Assembly: GCA_037893245.1 (NCBI GenBank)
Contig: JBAIAA010000118.1
Span: 1,240,001 to 1,304,000, forward strand
From: Crossaster papposus
Lineage: Eukaryota; Echinodermata; Asteroidea; Velatida; Solasteridae
DNA length: 64,000 nt
Direction of reading: 5' to 3'
Position numbers and translations under genes: made by a program. Numbering within the stretch: the stretch's first letter is position 1; the number at the start of each line of letters is the position of its first letter. Positions 11,223-24,311 of this stretch are shown here, piece by piece. A model generated the notes under the pieces. That model did no database searches, was not told the origin of the DNA, and worked only from the letters and a program-made list of their open reading frames with translations.

Positions 11223-12357
11223 AAGCGCAAGAGTTTCGTGTTCAGTGACGAAAATGAGAAAAAAGAGTTGCGTCAGATTTGTTCTTCTCCTTCCAATCAC
11301 ATATGTTTTTCCTTCTTATTATTGGCAGATTTCTGGTCTTCTAGCTTGCAAAGGTATTCACAACTGGAGCATAAAATACCGCCTGACTGGTGTTGCTTGT
11401 ACGCCGTGAGCATAGATATCAGAAGAATTGAACAACTAGATCAACAGCGCGTTTACCACGCACATTTTGTCTGGGCGCCGCCATTAGTCACGTGAACAGG
11501 GTTAAAACAAAATTAAATTAATCGTCATACATGTACTTGGAAATACATAATAAATCCACCATATTCAAACTTAAAGTTGCATGCATCATCGTCGAAGGTG
11601 AAATTGTAATGCATTATTTCATGCTCCAATTATCACTTCTTGTTTATTATTCATATCTTTCAACTGTTTGTTCAAACTATTATTTGGTGAATGTAGCATC
11701 GGTGTGCGCACCGATACAGGTCATTTGCGCGAGGCGGGAAAACGATCCATAAAATGCATTATCGCTCATGAAACCAGTATTCTGAAGTGAACAGTGTTGA
11801 GCTTTAATTTGTATTAAGCCCTAGTTGTCATCGGCTGCAAAGAATGATTGAAGACCAATTAATTTGGCCGGCAGCCGAACGAGTCTGTTGGGAAATGGCC
11901 CTCCGCGCTCGGTCAATTTTCCAGCGTGCGCGAGGCTAGCCGCCGCCCCCACAACCAATGGCGTACCTATAGTAGGGGTATAGTGCTGGATGTACATGTA
12001 CATGTAGTACATGTACCGTACACGTACGCAGGCCGCGTATTATAGCCTATGTGCATTAAGGCAGCACCCGTTATAACCTTTGATGTGCGTAGTCGGGATG
12101 AACGACAAGCAGGCCGATCTGTCATACAGCTGGCCAGGCGGGCGAGGGAAAGCTTCGTGGCTCCTATATCGAGAGATGGAGGCAGGCTTGAATGTGCTAC
12201 GGTTTTATTGGCCCTAAAGAGGATTTGGGACTTGGGGATTCTGGAAATCATTGAGTGGGATTGGGTATATAATTTTGGCCGTTGAAGTATACTGATGTCT
12301 GGGACAAGCTTGAGACAGTGTGGCATTGTGGGACTGCAGCTTCCAGGATTTCGCTTG
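11223..12357. other. Unique DNA, no gene recognised
   Basis: Contains short GTACATGTACATGTAGTACA-type self-complementary sequence at about 11990-12015. I could not recognise any of the open frames. Confidence 0.35.
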
Positions 12358-12558
12358 TGCCCACCGCCCATACCGGGCGCTATAGGAAACGCTGATGCAG
12401 CCTCACAAATTTCTATAAAGGAAATGCACGGCATTTTGGGTAGGGTGCCATGACCTTTCGCATCTAAGCCGCAGAATTGATGACCTCCAGTTCACAGTCT
12501 GTATCCAATCAGAGCCCAAAGCGCATCAGCGTTTCCCAGTGCCCAGTATGGGCGGTGA
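12358..12558. mobile_element. Short inverted-repeat element
   Basis: GCCCACCGCCCATACCGGGC and then GGAAACGCTGATGC (12359-12396) are mirrored by GCATCAGCGTTTCCCAGTGC and CCAGTATGGGCGGTGAGC (about 12523-12560). The arms are about 38 bp with a centre of about 125 bp. It is non-coding. Confidence 0.6.
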
Positions 12559-14120
12559 GCAATAATGAACTTCTAAGGTGTGATTTTCGACCATAGTTAC
12601 ACTAGCCAGATGTGAATATGACTGGCTATTTGAATTAAGTAATACATGTATAAAATATATTGAAGGCTCAAAAGATATCCCCAATGAGCAAAAGTATATA
12701 CTGCACCTTCCATACAAAGTGTCAATTAAATCGCGCAACTTTCGGGCCAACTTTTTGTGATTTTATTTCAGCTAAATTACGGCTTGATAGGCACGGATTT
12801 AGCTTTGAGCAAACGGGGGTGTTGATATTAAGTGGTGGCATGCCCCCGGAAATGTACAATGCTTAGGCCTGCATTATAAGGCAATATGAGTTTAAAAAAA
12901 TTGAACTATGAGTAATTTGTTTTCCTATTTTGGTAGTATCATAATATTAGTCCATGTTGAACGGTCGGGGTGCACCCCCTAGATCCGCCACTATATTAAC
13001 GTAATAATGTAATGTACATGTAGGTCCACTGTTTTTAGTAAAGGGTTTCAACTCGTTTTGTGTGCTGGACTCAAATTTGTGCCGAGTGCATGACAGTCGC
13101 TAAGCCGAATTGTGTACGTGTCTACGTATATATACGCGCAGTGTGTGAAGCCTGTGACTAGGAATATTCATAATTTTGATCCTCTATTTCTCCGGCCTCT
13201 GCCTTCTTCCTCCCGTCTCATCTTTCAATAAAATTAGGCAAATGAAACCGCAGTCCCGCTGCCGTTATAATACACGGCTGGCTCATGGATGGAAGCGAAC
13301 GGCGCGGTTCCTGCATGGCGTGGCGTATAAAGTACTTTCGCCACAGACTGAGCTGGTCTAAGGGTTTGCAGATGCATGCTTCTCCGCTTTCCCTCCAAGC
13401 CCCCTCGTGATACCCGATGCGTTCGGGGAGTTTAACGGGGGGCCCAGCATCCTTGTGAGGTCGAACGGTGGAGGGATTTGGCCTAAGCATGTCTAAGTCG
13501 ACAGGTGATGGGCTTGTGGTATCGGTGTGCCAATCGGACAGGCCAGAGGATTAGTAGTCCCTCATCACCTTGATACCAGCGTTTTAGGACTGAGTTTTTC
13601 TTTCCTCTGGGATCCTGCCTGCCCGATTATATAGCAGTTCTCGCATGCATTCCCCTGCCAGCAACAAAAGAGGAGTAAGAACATGAAGATGAAAGAAAGC
13701 AAGAAAGGAAGGGAAAAAACACACAGCAGTGAGTCGGCGGTTTAGCAGTCTGTCAGCACCAGCAATTTCAAGCCAGTTGCCGTGACGGCGGGTAGGCGGG
13801 TCGAGGGCAATCAAGCTCGCCCCTGGGCTACGAACCGTTTCTGCGGGAGAGATCTGGGTTAAACTTGAAATGCCGTCCCCGGATCATGGTGTCTGTCGGC
13901 TCGTCGTGGATTTGCCATCCGTGAGCTTTAATCTGTCCCTGACATATGAGCGCTACCTGCGTGGAAACTGCCAAGGACTCGGAGCACACACCTTGAACCA
14001 TGATATACATGACTCATGGATAATGCAATAGGACGATCAAGAGTTACTTAAATTGTTGTTGTCAGAGTCTACAAAATAGTGTTTTCAGAAATTGTCGATT
14101 TCCCATATCACTGATTGTGG
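12559..14120. other. Unique DNA, no gene recognised
   Basis: Mixed composition, CpG-richer at about 13200-13960. Frames of up to 90 codons are without motif. I see nothing defensible. Confidence 0.35.
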
Positions 14121-14340
14121 CAGATTTGTATTCTAGTCCCTGCAAGTCTGTTCACAAGTCCAGTCACTGGTACTTTCATAAAGCCAGTCGTAATTTAGTA
14201 ACTGGATGAACAATGACAAAGGAATGATTTTGTCAAGGCTTATTCGAATATTATAACTATACTTAACTTGAGACTGAAGAATGTGATGGACTTGCAGGCG
14301 GGGACTTGTGATGGACTTGCAGACACTCTAATAGCGACTC
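14121..14340. mobile_element. MITE with 'ACTTGCAGGGACT' ends, copy 1 (decayed)
   Basis: TTTGTATTCTAGTCCCTGCA at about 14126, with TCACAAGTCCAGTCAC words, is followed by TTAACTTGAGACTGAAGAA and ATGGACTTGCAG near the right end. This is the same order as the better-preserved copy at 17351-17588. Confidence 0.6.
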
Positions 14341-16174
14341 TAGATTGTGTCTCATAACAAAAATGATCAGGTCCTATATCTTGTTTTCCCAAGGATTTGG
14401 TATGATCAAAAACGTACTCTTGAAAACCATTGATAGACCTGCAGGTAAAATAGCAAACGAAATCAGAGTCCCAAATAGCAGGGGAATATTATGAACACGA
14501 AGCCCAGTCCGTTAACGATTCCGATAATTCAAAAACACGAAGACCCTCTTAATCAGTTAATTTGTAAGCTGGTCTTCTTTGGCCAAAGCTCACCCTCACC
14601 CACACTATTTCACTATTTTACGAGTGGTGAAGTACTACCGCAGGTGTTCCCTTTCAATTCTGAAATTTGAACGCACTCGACGATTTTCAATACGTTCTGG
14701 GTGTTTCATCAGTAAACCATCACGGAACCATTGACACCATCAGTTGTCAAACATTCCCCTCACTTTAGACGTGGATGTTCCATCTGTATCGAGCAACAAA
14801 AAAGCAAGTTCAAGTGATGGGCACATAAGGAGTGTAGTAACCGTAACGATACTGCGCTACTAATGGTCCGGGCCACAGGCCGACCGTGACGCTTTGCAAG
14901 AAGATCCCCCGTGATATATCACGTTCTCTCGGTATGTGCTTCGCGAGAGGCACGCTCAAAGACTTGCCAATGTGTACACTTCCGTAATGTTTCTTTCGCG
15001 CGAGTCGGACGGGCATATTTGTTTTATTGCGAGAAACGCACTTCTCTTGAACTTACTTTAGAAAATACCGTTGTTCCTAAGTCACTTCGAAAGTCGCTGC
15101 TTTTAACCGTTTTTCCTAGGATTTCGTTTTTACGCCTTAATATTTGTGTTTGTCAATTGATACTCTTGTCTAGGTTGAAGTTTGCCCAGAAATCTAATCA
15201 AAAGTTATGTTTATTCAGTATTAGTTCTACGTCTTCTTTTTTGTAGAACTTTTCTTTTTTTTTGCCAAAATCCTTTTTAAGTCGAAGGTTGATTGTGACA
15301 CACCTATCAAATTCATGGCGCGTAATGGGACTTGGAAATGATCTACACTCGGCATTCAAGGGCGTTGAAAGAATCCACCCAATCCAGCCGAGCGCCCGGG
15401 GCAAAAGCCATTTCTGCCCGGGCTCCCCTTCTCAAGCACGCCCGCTCGATTGGCCCCCCAAAAAAGCCACGGACATTTTGGAGCTAATCTTAGGGGAGGA
15501 AAATCCAAAGCGATAAGATAGAGGAAGGCGGTAAGGCACACCGAATTCGAGATTTTGAGAGAGAACTTATCCCTGGAAACTTCCACCGAGCGCCTTGAAA
15601 CTCTACGCCGGGAGTGGAACGGTAAACACGGCCGAGTGTATTGATTGCACACGGCTTTTTGATACGACAAAAACAGTAATCGACCCTCTTGTATTCCAAA
15701 GACAATACACAATGTAAGGCGAGAAATCGAGCTTCTATCGAGCAATGCAAGGATGGCCGCCCTCCCCCCCACAAAAAACAAAAAAAACAAGGCCTGTTGT
15801 TTGTTGGTCAGGGATCGAAAAGTGAGGCATCGAGATTGAATATCGCCAAGTTTAGGAACGGGTTCATTCGATCCTGTCAGGCAATTATAGAAAAAAAAAT
15901 GGGCGGGCGAGCTGGCTGTTCATTCACTCGGAATCCATAATTTAATGTGTTCTTACATTACTTCATTTCGTTTTATTTCTAACGACCAGGAAAGTCTGAA
16001 AAGAAACGTGACCCCGTCTGTATACGGTTCTTTGCCTGAGACAAGCTGAAAGAAACTTTTAGAAAACCATTGTTGGCATTGTGGACTTTTCTATGTCATT
16101 GAAAACACGTTATTATCACCATAACCCTCACAATCAGGATTTTTGTATGATATCACCGGTCACTATACCTCTAC
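14341..16174. other. Unique DNA, no gene recognised
   Basis: The 15350-15950 part is GC-richer, and frames on both strands (up to 144 codons) overlap there without any motif. No repeat family is recognised. Confidence 0.35.
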
Positions 16175-16765
16175 CCCGAAACCGAAACCGACCCGACCCG
16201 AAACCGAAACCGACCCGACCCGAAACCGAAACCGACCCGACCCGAAACTGATTTCGGGTCGGCTCGGTTTTCCTATCATTTCAGTCAGTTCGGTTTCGGT
16301 TTTGCGTTTGTGATTTTCGGGTCGGTTCGGGTCGGTTAAGATATGTTAATAAACCGAAAATAACCGAAAGAAAAAACGAAACGGGAAATCACGTGGTGTA
16401 TTCACTTTTTGTCAGCTTCAAATTACTTGTGTTAGTAGCGGCACATCAAAATTAAAAAAAAAGATATTGTAAATCTGTTTACACCACGGGATGGTAAGTT
16501 AAACAGGCAGACGTCGTCGATGTTCATGCGATAATGGTATCAGTTTAGGCACATTTTTTCCCCTGAAATTTAGGATGATTTGCCCGATCCAGACAATCGG
16601 TTTTGTTCCCGTTTTTTTCGGGTTCGGTTATGTTTTTGTCGGTTCGGGTCGGTTTTTCCTTTAATTTTTGTTGGGTCGGGTCGGGTCGAGTCGGGTCGAG
16701 TCGAGTCGGGTCGGGTTGGAGAGTTCAGATCGGTTTTGGTTCGGATTCGGTTTATATTTTTAATG
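16175..16765. repeat. Foldback of CCGAAACCGACCCGA-type microsatellite
   Basis: Left arm 16175-16345 is built of CCGAAACCGACCCGA units. Right arm about 16590-16765 has the reverse-complement composition (TCGGGTCGGGTCGAGTCGGG, GGTTCGGATTCGGTTT). The roughly 245 bp between is ordinary sequence. No gene is seen; the serine/arginine-like frame at 16580-16786 is a product of the repeat. Confidence 0.7.
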
Positions 16766-16968
16766 TATCGAGTTGGTTTGGCCTAGTCAACCCAATCCAA
16801 TGCACATCATTAACTACCACCACCTTCACCTCTTTACTACCACCATTATGCATCCCACCCTTGACACCACTAAGTTTTCATTCTTGCCAACCATCACCAC
16901 ACAATAATCACAGTCACTGTCACGGTGTGGACATCGTTCACTAAGTGGTGAGTTTGTAGTTCACAGCT

Positions 16969-17218
16969 GGGGCAAATTTCATGAAGCTTGCTGCCACACA
17001 AAGGTTTTACTTAGCATGAAAATGTTCCCTTTGCAAAAAAAACACAAACCAAATTTTCAGATATCGCATACTCTTGTTTGTGAATGGTATTCAGCTGCAT
17101 GGCTTTTGCTTTGCATGAAAAGCACATGAAAAGTTTCGGCATACCTGTTTTTACTGAGCAAGACTTGTTTGTGCTAAGCAAATGTTTGTGCATATAGCAG
17201 CTCCATGAAATTGGCCCC
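16969..17218. mobile_element. MITE with GGGGCCAATTTCATG-type ends, copy 2
   Basis: It begins GGGGCAAATTTCATGAAGCT and ends AGCTCCATGAAATTGGCCCC, a clean inverted terminus. Internal TTAGCATGAAAATG and GTGCTAAGCAAATG recur as in the copy at 6536-6780. Confidence 0.75.
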
Positions 17219-17350
17219 TGGACCCTTACAATCATATCTGATGTCTATAAAATATCTCCTCTAAACTTTATGACAATCCACAATTCTTCATCATTTTTTT
17301 CTCTATTTTGTGTCTTTATATTGGTACCTTCTTGCGAGGTGACCAAAATG

Positions 17351-17588
17351 CAGTGTTGTATTCGAGTCCCTACAAGTCCTTTCACAAGTCCAGTCACAAG
17401 TCCTTTCACAAGTCCAGTCACAAGTCCTTTCATAAAGCCAGTCGCAAGTAACTGGTTAAACGATGACAAAGGAATGTTTTTGTTAACAGTTCATCTGAAC
17501 AGCTAGTGACTTGACTTGAGACTGAAGGAATTGTGATGGATTTACAGGGACTTGCAGGGACTTGCAGGGACTCGAATACAACTCTGCC
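17351..17588. mobile_element. MITE with 'ACTTGCAGGGACT' ends, copy 2, with internal minisatellite
   Basis: The left end GTGTTGTATTCGAGTCCCTA is mirrored by GGGACTCGAATACAACTCTG. The left arm contains direct repeats of ACAAGTCCTTTCACAAGTCC (17367-17450) and the right arm repeats of GACTTGCAGG. The central TGAGACTGAAGGAATTGTGA matches the copy at 14121-14340. Confidence 0.75.
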
Positions 17589-18127
17589 AAAATGTGCACT
17601 GAAAGAGACCCCAAGTTATCCACAACATTAACACTGAGTATATAGATAAAGCACTGATAACTTCCGCAGCTGCATGTATTTTGATATGCATTCCACACAA
17701 TGTGCTGGCCCAGCGCATAATATTCATACCCCCGATTTTGCTGACTAAAACGGGTAGTTTTTCTAACAGCGAACATCCAGACCGGCTTCTATTCATGCAA
17801 CCTGCAATTGTTGCTATGACGAAGACATTTTTCCTGATATAATTTATCTGAGTCACAGGTTTTCGTTGTTTCAATCTACGACAGAGATCAGGACTGTCAA
17901 TCGAAAAGGAAAACAGCACGCTGAAGAATTCGCTATAGGATGAGGCACACGCACAAACAATCACCCTCTCAATTTTTTGAAAAACAGTTCCATCCACTTC
18001 CCACGTATTTTATTGTAACGGGACGCTCCGTAAGTTATCCATTTCAAAGCTAAAATTAACGCCGGCTTGGGACCAACAAAAAAGGCACTAATTAAAATGA
18101 AAAAAGGTACGGGTTTTGCGTATACTT
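17589..18127. other. Unique DNA with an unrecognised open frame
   Basis: Most of this stretch is covered by a minus-strand frame of about 150 codons (17997 down to 17542). It has hydrophobic runs, but its end is formed by the neighbouring MITE, and I recognise no family or splice site. It could contain part of an exon; I do not call it a gene. Confidence 0.3.
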
Positions 18128-18486
18128 GGCCGAATACATACAAACTAGCAATTGCTTATAAGCAGAAGCAAAATCTCATCAAGCAAAAGCAATTGCTTAA
18201 AAACATATACATAACAGCTAACAGCTTTTTAAAAGCTTGCCTATCAAAATAATGCTTAGGTTCTGAACAATAGCGCTAAATGCTTAACGACAAAAGCAAA
18301 AGCTTGTTTTTTTAATGTATACGTTTTAAAGCAATTGCTAACCCGAGAAGCATTTGCTTACTAAAAAAACAACAAGCTTTCGCTTTTGCTTAAAAGGAGA
18401 AGCTTGTTAGCAATTTCTTATTTTTATGTATACAAATCTAAGCAAAAGCTTAGAAAAAGCAATCGCTATTCTGTATGTATTCGGCC
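18128..18486. mobile_element. MITE with GGCCGAATACATACA ends
   Basis: GGCCGAATACATACAAACTA (18128) is mirrored by CTGTATGTATTCGGCC ending at 18486. The interior is dominated by AAGCAAAAGC and AGCAATTGCTT words in both orientations. It is non-coding. Confidence 0.75.
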
Positions 18487-20614
18487 CCTTGTCTATACCT
18501 CATTAAAATATCCACTCAGGGTGTTTGTACCATCTTTGTTGGCGATATTGTGTTACATCATTTTGCAATGGGATGAATGTAACTCCCGCGGGTCCACACG
18601 GCACTCTTAAATACAACCCTGCGTGTGTACAATCTTGAGAGAGAGAGAGAGAGAGAAAGAGAGATACGTGATCTGAATTGAGAAGTGGAAACTGGAATGA
18701 CATGGATGCAAACGAGAAGGAGAACAGAACAAATGGAGAAAGATTGGGATGCCTGCAAGGAATTGTAGGAGTCCGTGTATGCATGAAGAATCGGGGTTAT
18801 ACGTGTATATCTATAATGGGACGAGCACCGAGAAGTCCAGGACGAGAATCAATTAAAGCAGGCACGTCAAAAAAGGCGCGTCCATATCAGACCCTCGGAC
18901 TCTATCATAACCAGGTATCAACTTGCACCGAGGGCGAACATTTTGCGAAGCGCGAACTGTCAAAGGTAAAGGCGGGTCCAATTTAGCTTTTACACGGCGG
19001 CCATAAGGGGGTGAAAGTGCGTAGGTACACCGGGGGCCGGGTCCAGGTTTGTATAGTCGCACCGACCCCCGCTGGAGTTTGGACATTCCCGGAGTGGTTT
19101 CGCGTTGCAAATGACACAAACAATATCTGACAAGTGAAACAAGAGCTGCCATCGGCGATTCATTCTTATGATGGGATGCATCAATAAAGGAATAGGTAAA
19201 AAGTAGGCCAATTGAAAAGGGAGAAGAAAGAAAAAACGGAGGAAGTTTGTTTAAATTCGGTCAGAGGTTGTCGCATTTCAACCCTTGAAAACTCCGGAAC
19301 ATCAATCATGAAACCTATACTGCCGCCAACTCTTTTTGGTGACTCGGCAATTTTGTTCCGAGCAAGTAATACACCTTATTGTGGTTCCAATAATAGATCC
19401 GGTTGATCGGAGCGTTTCTCCCCTCTCCACCTCTCTCCTGTCTCCTTTTCGCACACCGATCCGGGACAACATTAAACTGGGCTAAGATAACAAACTTAAT
19501 TTCCCCGCCCACGAGCGAGAATCACATAAAGCTATAGCGCGCGTTTGCCACTCGATTATTGAACCCTGTAACCTTAATTTTAACTTAATTGAATCAACAA
19601 CAAGCCGGGAACAGCGAGGGATGAGAGGGACAGGACGAGCCGGGGCGGAAGCGGCCAGCTATCTACCGGGGCCCGGATCCGTTACGCTCCCGTTGATCGA
19701 AACCTCAAGTGCCCGCTCTCGTTGCAAATTCACAACACGGTATAGTTACGGACACTGTCTACCCGATTACCTGGGTTTTGGATGGTGTTGGGATTCCCGT
19801 GAAATCACATCTGCTCTTTTAATCAGCCCGGGGGCTAAATTAACAAAAACCTCAGCTTGTTTTTCAAGCCAGTGTTTTTTTTCGGGGATGATACGGCTAG
19901 GTCGTTCGCTACACTTGATGCCCCCCATGCAATCTCCCCTGTTTTTGTTTCTGACCGCGTTCTCGAAGCTTTATTTTGTATACGTTGCATTTTTTTGTTG
20001 GTCACCGTTGAAGAAGTTTGGATTTAGGATCTTGTGTCCCATGCAATGTTGTACTTGTCGCACTTGTCGTACAATACATCTCATCCGGAATGCAAAGTAA
20101 TGTGTACTTGCGACTACATCGGGGTGTAATTTTAAGACCATGTTGCAGTTTGTACAAGAAACACGTCGGTTTTGCATGTTGCTTACACTGTCCGTATCTA
20201 TGACTTTGGTGAATATCATGAATTGGAAATTGCATTATAAAGTGTTAGCCCAGCAAAATGACTAAAACAAAATATGTTTATATTTATGTAAGTCAATATT
20301 TACTTAGACGACGTTCGAAATGAAGACAGGAAAATTGAGCGAAGTAACTTGCTGAAAGAAATAAAGCAAAGCCAGACCAGGGACTGTATCCTTCATCCAG
20401 AGTGAAGATAAAATTAGCATTGAAAGTATAGATCACTGATGATATTGCAAGGTCAATACAAAAGCTAAATGGGGACAGACTCGGCAGTTTTGGATGTTAT
20501 GATGTGTTTTGTTTGTCTATGTAGAGCACGTGGGCATGTATTTTCAACCGTTTTGATAACAACTCCCTGTCTATATTCACACCAAATATCAACCTGATTC
20601 AATCTATGCGTAGA
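18487..20614. other. Long stretch without recognised gene
   Basis: A (GA)n tract lies at about 18638-18664. CpG-richer parts lie at about 18960-19100 and 19600-19740. Frames of up to 159 codons (19621-20100) lack any motif I know. I see no RNA gene. Confidence 0.35.
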
Positions 20615-20856
20615 TATAGACGATGTGCCCCCTGTTTACATCCGTTTTCAAATGTGCCCGGCAGTATGCGCACGCATAATGTTTTACATCAATTTGGTTA
20701 AGAGATGACATCAGAGGTCACATAATTCAAAGGCGATCTGACATGCGACGTCACTCTTTAAGCAAATTTTATGTAAAACACGATGTGTGCGCATACTGCC
20801 GGGCACATTTGAATACAGATGTAAACACGTGACGTCAGAGGGCACATCGTGTATAG
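20615..20856. mobile_element. Palindromic MITE, family of four in this region, copy 1
   Basis: TATAGACGATGTGCCCCCTG (20615) is mirrored by CAGAGGGCACATCGTGTATA (ends about 20855). Inner pairs are ATGTGCCCGGCAGTATGCGC with GCGCATACTGCCGGGCACAT, and ACATCAGAGGTCACATAATT at the centre. The two arms together make up almost the whole element. Confidence 0.8.
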
Positions 20857-21437
20857 TGGCTTCAAAATATGCACCAACAAATGTTAGGTAACTTGACACC
20901 TATTTTCATCTACAATACGTTCCTGTCTATGTTCATAATTTGAACCCTTATATGGCTTTACAAAAAACACGTATAATTAGTTACAACCCGAACTGCACAA
21001 CCTTGGCTATATCAAAAATATGGGAAATCATTATATCCAACATTGTTGTGCAAATACCAGTACCTAATTTGGAAAAACAATCGGGGTGGGGGGAATCTAC
21101 CAAAAATAAATGTTGGCACTTATTTGGAACAACTTCGGAAAAAACTTGGGGGCAATTATTGCCATGAAGTGAATATATACAATATAAATGTTTTCTACAG
21201 AGTTACGTTATATATTCACACATTGCCAGATTAGGCCTACATATTTTACTCTACATAAGTTTTACTACATAATAGACAAGGTGGTTCACAAACTACGCGT
21301 CTCGCCCGCTTTCACCATCACAATGTATACACACATGTACGTGTCTATTCTGCATGCATGACCCAAGTTTGATTGCAAATGGACAAAGTGTTCAAATGAG
21401 ACAAGTTGTTCAAAACCAAAACGACACACACACTTAC
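20857..21437. other. Unique DNA, no gene recognised
   Basis: AT-rich, no coding signal or repeat that I can identify. Confidence 0.35.
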
Positions 21438-21635
21438 GTTTGTTTATGGTGTAAATCGAGGAGTTTCCTTTGTTCCTCTCGAAAATGTCCTTTGTTTGTA
21501 CTCTAACTTTTTCCGACGGCTCTCATTGGTTTTGTACACGAATCTCAATCGAGGTCGTCCTCGATTCTAACCCTAACCCCAATTCACCTTCGTGTCGCCA
21601 GGTATATGTGTCCTCCATTTACACCATAAACAAAC
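21438..21635. mobile_element. MITE with GTTTATGGTGTAAAT ends
   Basis: GTTTGTTTATGGTGTAAAT (21438) is mirrored by ATTTACACCATAAACAAAC (ends 21635). Internally TTTTGTACACGAATCTCAATCG and CGACGGCTCTC resemble the unit of the 209-bp tandem repeat at 41888-42515, so the two may share ancestry. Confidence 0.7.
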
Positions 21636-23344
21636 GCGTACACACACGCATCGACTATGTGTACATTCATATACCGCGGACTACGTACATTTACAGTGAT
21701 CGCATAGTCTCTTCCCGAAATTTGTTGTTATTTTACAGACAAAGTGCAACACTTTCTGTTATTTCATTCAACTGTTAATTAATGTAGGCTAATCACAAAC
21801 CTTTTTTGTTATTATTAAAAAAGATACATGTTTTAATCGTTATTAAATACAGAGAAACCGTAAAATCGGATGTCCATTTGTTCATGTTTACAATCAGCAA
21901 CAGTTATTACAGTTTACAGATTATTTTTTTAACCGGGACTGGAAAATTGAAAGAAGCAGATTCTGCAAACATAATTAGGTATTTGGTTTAACACATTTGT
22001 GTATATACATTGTGTACGGGGTGGGTTCGCCAAGAGGAATTGGGAGGAAAGAAGACGAAGCCGCCTTGCCCTCTCCGATATAGGAGCGGATTTCTACTCC
22101 CGTACTTTGCTAGAAGGCGGTGCTTCATCGTCCCACTGACCTTGTTTGCATGAGTAGCTGCCCCGTTTTTTTTTTGAACGGTGGAACGATCTGGGCTACA
22201 CCAATGTGCTGTGGTTTTTCATCGGGAATCGTCGTTTTGTTTTCACCAATGCGCATGCGTCTACTTTACATATTCCGTATGAGGTGATTCGATTGGCCCG
22301 TGAACCAAAGTACATTTTTACGAACAGCTCACGTATGAACAACCGGGACGTGAACGAAGATATAGTGGGGATATGTAAATATACCAAAATTAGTATATTG
22401 GCAGATTCTTCTTCTTAACATTTTGCAGCTATCTGTAACAGTTATTTAAAAAAAACATTTATGTAAACTTAAATAATGGTTGCTGATTGTAAACAAAAAT
22501 AAAATTTTTACCCAAACTAATTGGTCTGTTTTTTTTTTATTATAACAAAAGATATGCGAATAATTTTACAAAACTTGACAGAATTGACAGAAATGTGTGT
22601 TGTGGTTTTTTATTAAAAAATGTTAAAGGTAAAACCAGAAATTCGGAGAAAAAAAATACCAAATATTTGTTTACAGAGTCGGTAGCAGAGGTAATTGGGA
22701 TAACCCAGTCTACTGCATCTAGAAATGTTACAAGAACTTTGGATTAAAAAAATCAGCTCAACACCCGACGTGAATACGTTTGTCCTGCATCCATCGCAGA
22801 TGTGACCAATGTAAAGCAACGTTGGGCTAAAAAGTGTCCTTTGTACACAGTTTCCTTTTGTTCTTCACTTAAACATTTGCTAGGAATGACAGGAAAATGC
22901 TATTAGCGCAATCAACTTATAGTTATTCATTTAAAGGGATCGTATACGTTTGGTAATTGGAACCCACTGTTTGTTTCAACCTATTATAGTTATAGATATA
23001 TACCATAAAAATAACCTGTACAAATTTCATTTCAAAAGATGGTAGCGATTTTGAGATATTTCCGCAAATCTGGAGCGGTTATGTCCACGCAGGAAGAATA
23101 ATTTGCATTGGAATACACAATCTGAGAAACGTCACTGCAGTAACGCTTCTCAGATTCAAATTTTTGGGGATAAAAAGTGATATCTTTTCCCATAACCGCA
23201 GTACTTCGAAGTGAACAGTTTCTAAAAATGCATTATACTATCCAAAGCTGCTGTACTTCTTTTGGGAGTAATTACCAAACGTATAAACGTATAAACGTTT
23301 AAATTATTATAATTGTAGGCAGTTGCTTTTGCTTTTGCTTACGA
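21636..23344. other. AT-rich DNA, no gene recognised
   Basis: GAAGCCGCCTTGCCCTCTCC (about 22057) and AGAAGGCGGTGCTTCATC (about 22111) can pair as a modest stem. I see no gene or recognised RNA. Confidence 0.35.
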
Positions 23345-23369
23345 GGGGGTGGGGGGGGGGGGGGGGGGT
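23345..23369 (+). repeat. Poly-G tract
   Basis: An almost uninterrupted G run after GAGGGGGTG. It is prone to length error. Confidence 0.85.
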
Positions 23370-23935
23370 GCAAACAAATTCGTCAGCTGGATACGTCACT
23401 GATTTTTTGAAAGCAACTACTTTTGATATATTCATTGATATATGTATAAGCATTTGCAACTTTGTTTGCATTCGGATACAGATTTTCAAGGAGAAGGAAT
23501 AACGACTAAACTCGAGCGTTCTCGGGTTCAACTGGCGACGCACCTCCCATGGTGTGTCTCACTCTCCGATCAGCGGGCGAACAAATCCCCAAAACAGCGG
23601 GGCGCGGTGTTGTTCGGACCGGCGACATTCCACTCGTCGATCGGATTTCGTCGTCGGTAAAACGAGGAGGGTCTATGAAATTTCAACCGCGCCGGGGCCA
23701 AGCACCCCGCGAGTGCCGCCCGGCCCACCCGGCCCAACAGCCGCGAGAGCCCTGTTCGCCCGCCCGCTCACCCCGCTCACACTTGTCCAGCACATGCAGC
23801 TAGCCTAAAACGAGAAATAAATACCTGAAAAGTTTGAAAGTTGACAATAGTCAAGACAGCACACCTTAAATCGAGACACAGTTGTTGTCACAGTTACTTT
23901 ATAAGGTCTTGTCACTAGATAAAGAATATGCCCTG
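23370..23935. other. CpG-rich segment, no gene recognised
   Basis: From about 23510 to 23800 the sequence is clearly GC- and CpG-richer than its neighbours. Overlapping frames occur in two phases, but I recognise neither a protein family nor an rRNA. It could be a CpG island or promoter of an unseen gene; that is a guess from composition. Confidence 0.3.
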
Positions 23936-24149
23936 TATAGACCATGGATATTCAAATGTGCCCGGCGACATGCGCACGCATCGTGTTTAGCATACAATTT
24001 GGTTGAGGTGTGACGCCGCAGGTCAGACCACCTTTGAATTATTTGACCTCTGATGTCGCCTCTTAACCAAATGTATGTAAAACACGATGCGTACGCATAC
24101 CGCGGGTACATTTGAATATAGATGTAAACAGAGGGCACATGGTCTATAG
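23936..24149. mobile_element. Palindromic MITE, copy 2
   Basis: TATAGACCATGGATATTCAA leads into ATGTGCCCGGCGACATGCGC. The right arm has ACACGATGCGTACGCATACC and ends GGGCACATGGTCTATAG. The left arm has lost the roughly 20 bp seen in copy 1. Confidence 0.75.
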
Positions 24150-24311
24150 TTAAAAGGATAAAACTAGGAACCTTCTCGATTCAGAATGAAATCACTTAAT
24201 GGGGGAATATACATGTATATTAAAATACTTTGCCAAAGAATCACTTCGGTCGATACTGTGAGTGAGCCCGATTTATTCGATTGAAATGTAACTTTACCCT
24301 AAATTGTCTCC

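Noticed and set aside
17542-17997. About 150-codon minus-strand frame with hydrophobic segments
   Set aside because: No family motif, no splice evidence, and its end lies in a MITE. It is noted in the entry for 17589-18127 but not called as a gene.
23510-23810. Possible rRNA or gene exon in a GC-rich segment
   Set aside because: I could not match it to conserved rRNA cores or to a protein family. Composition alone is not enough.
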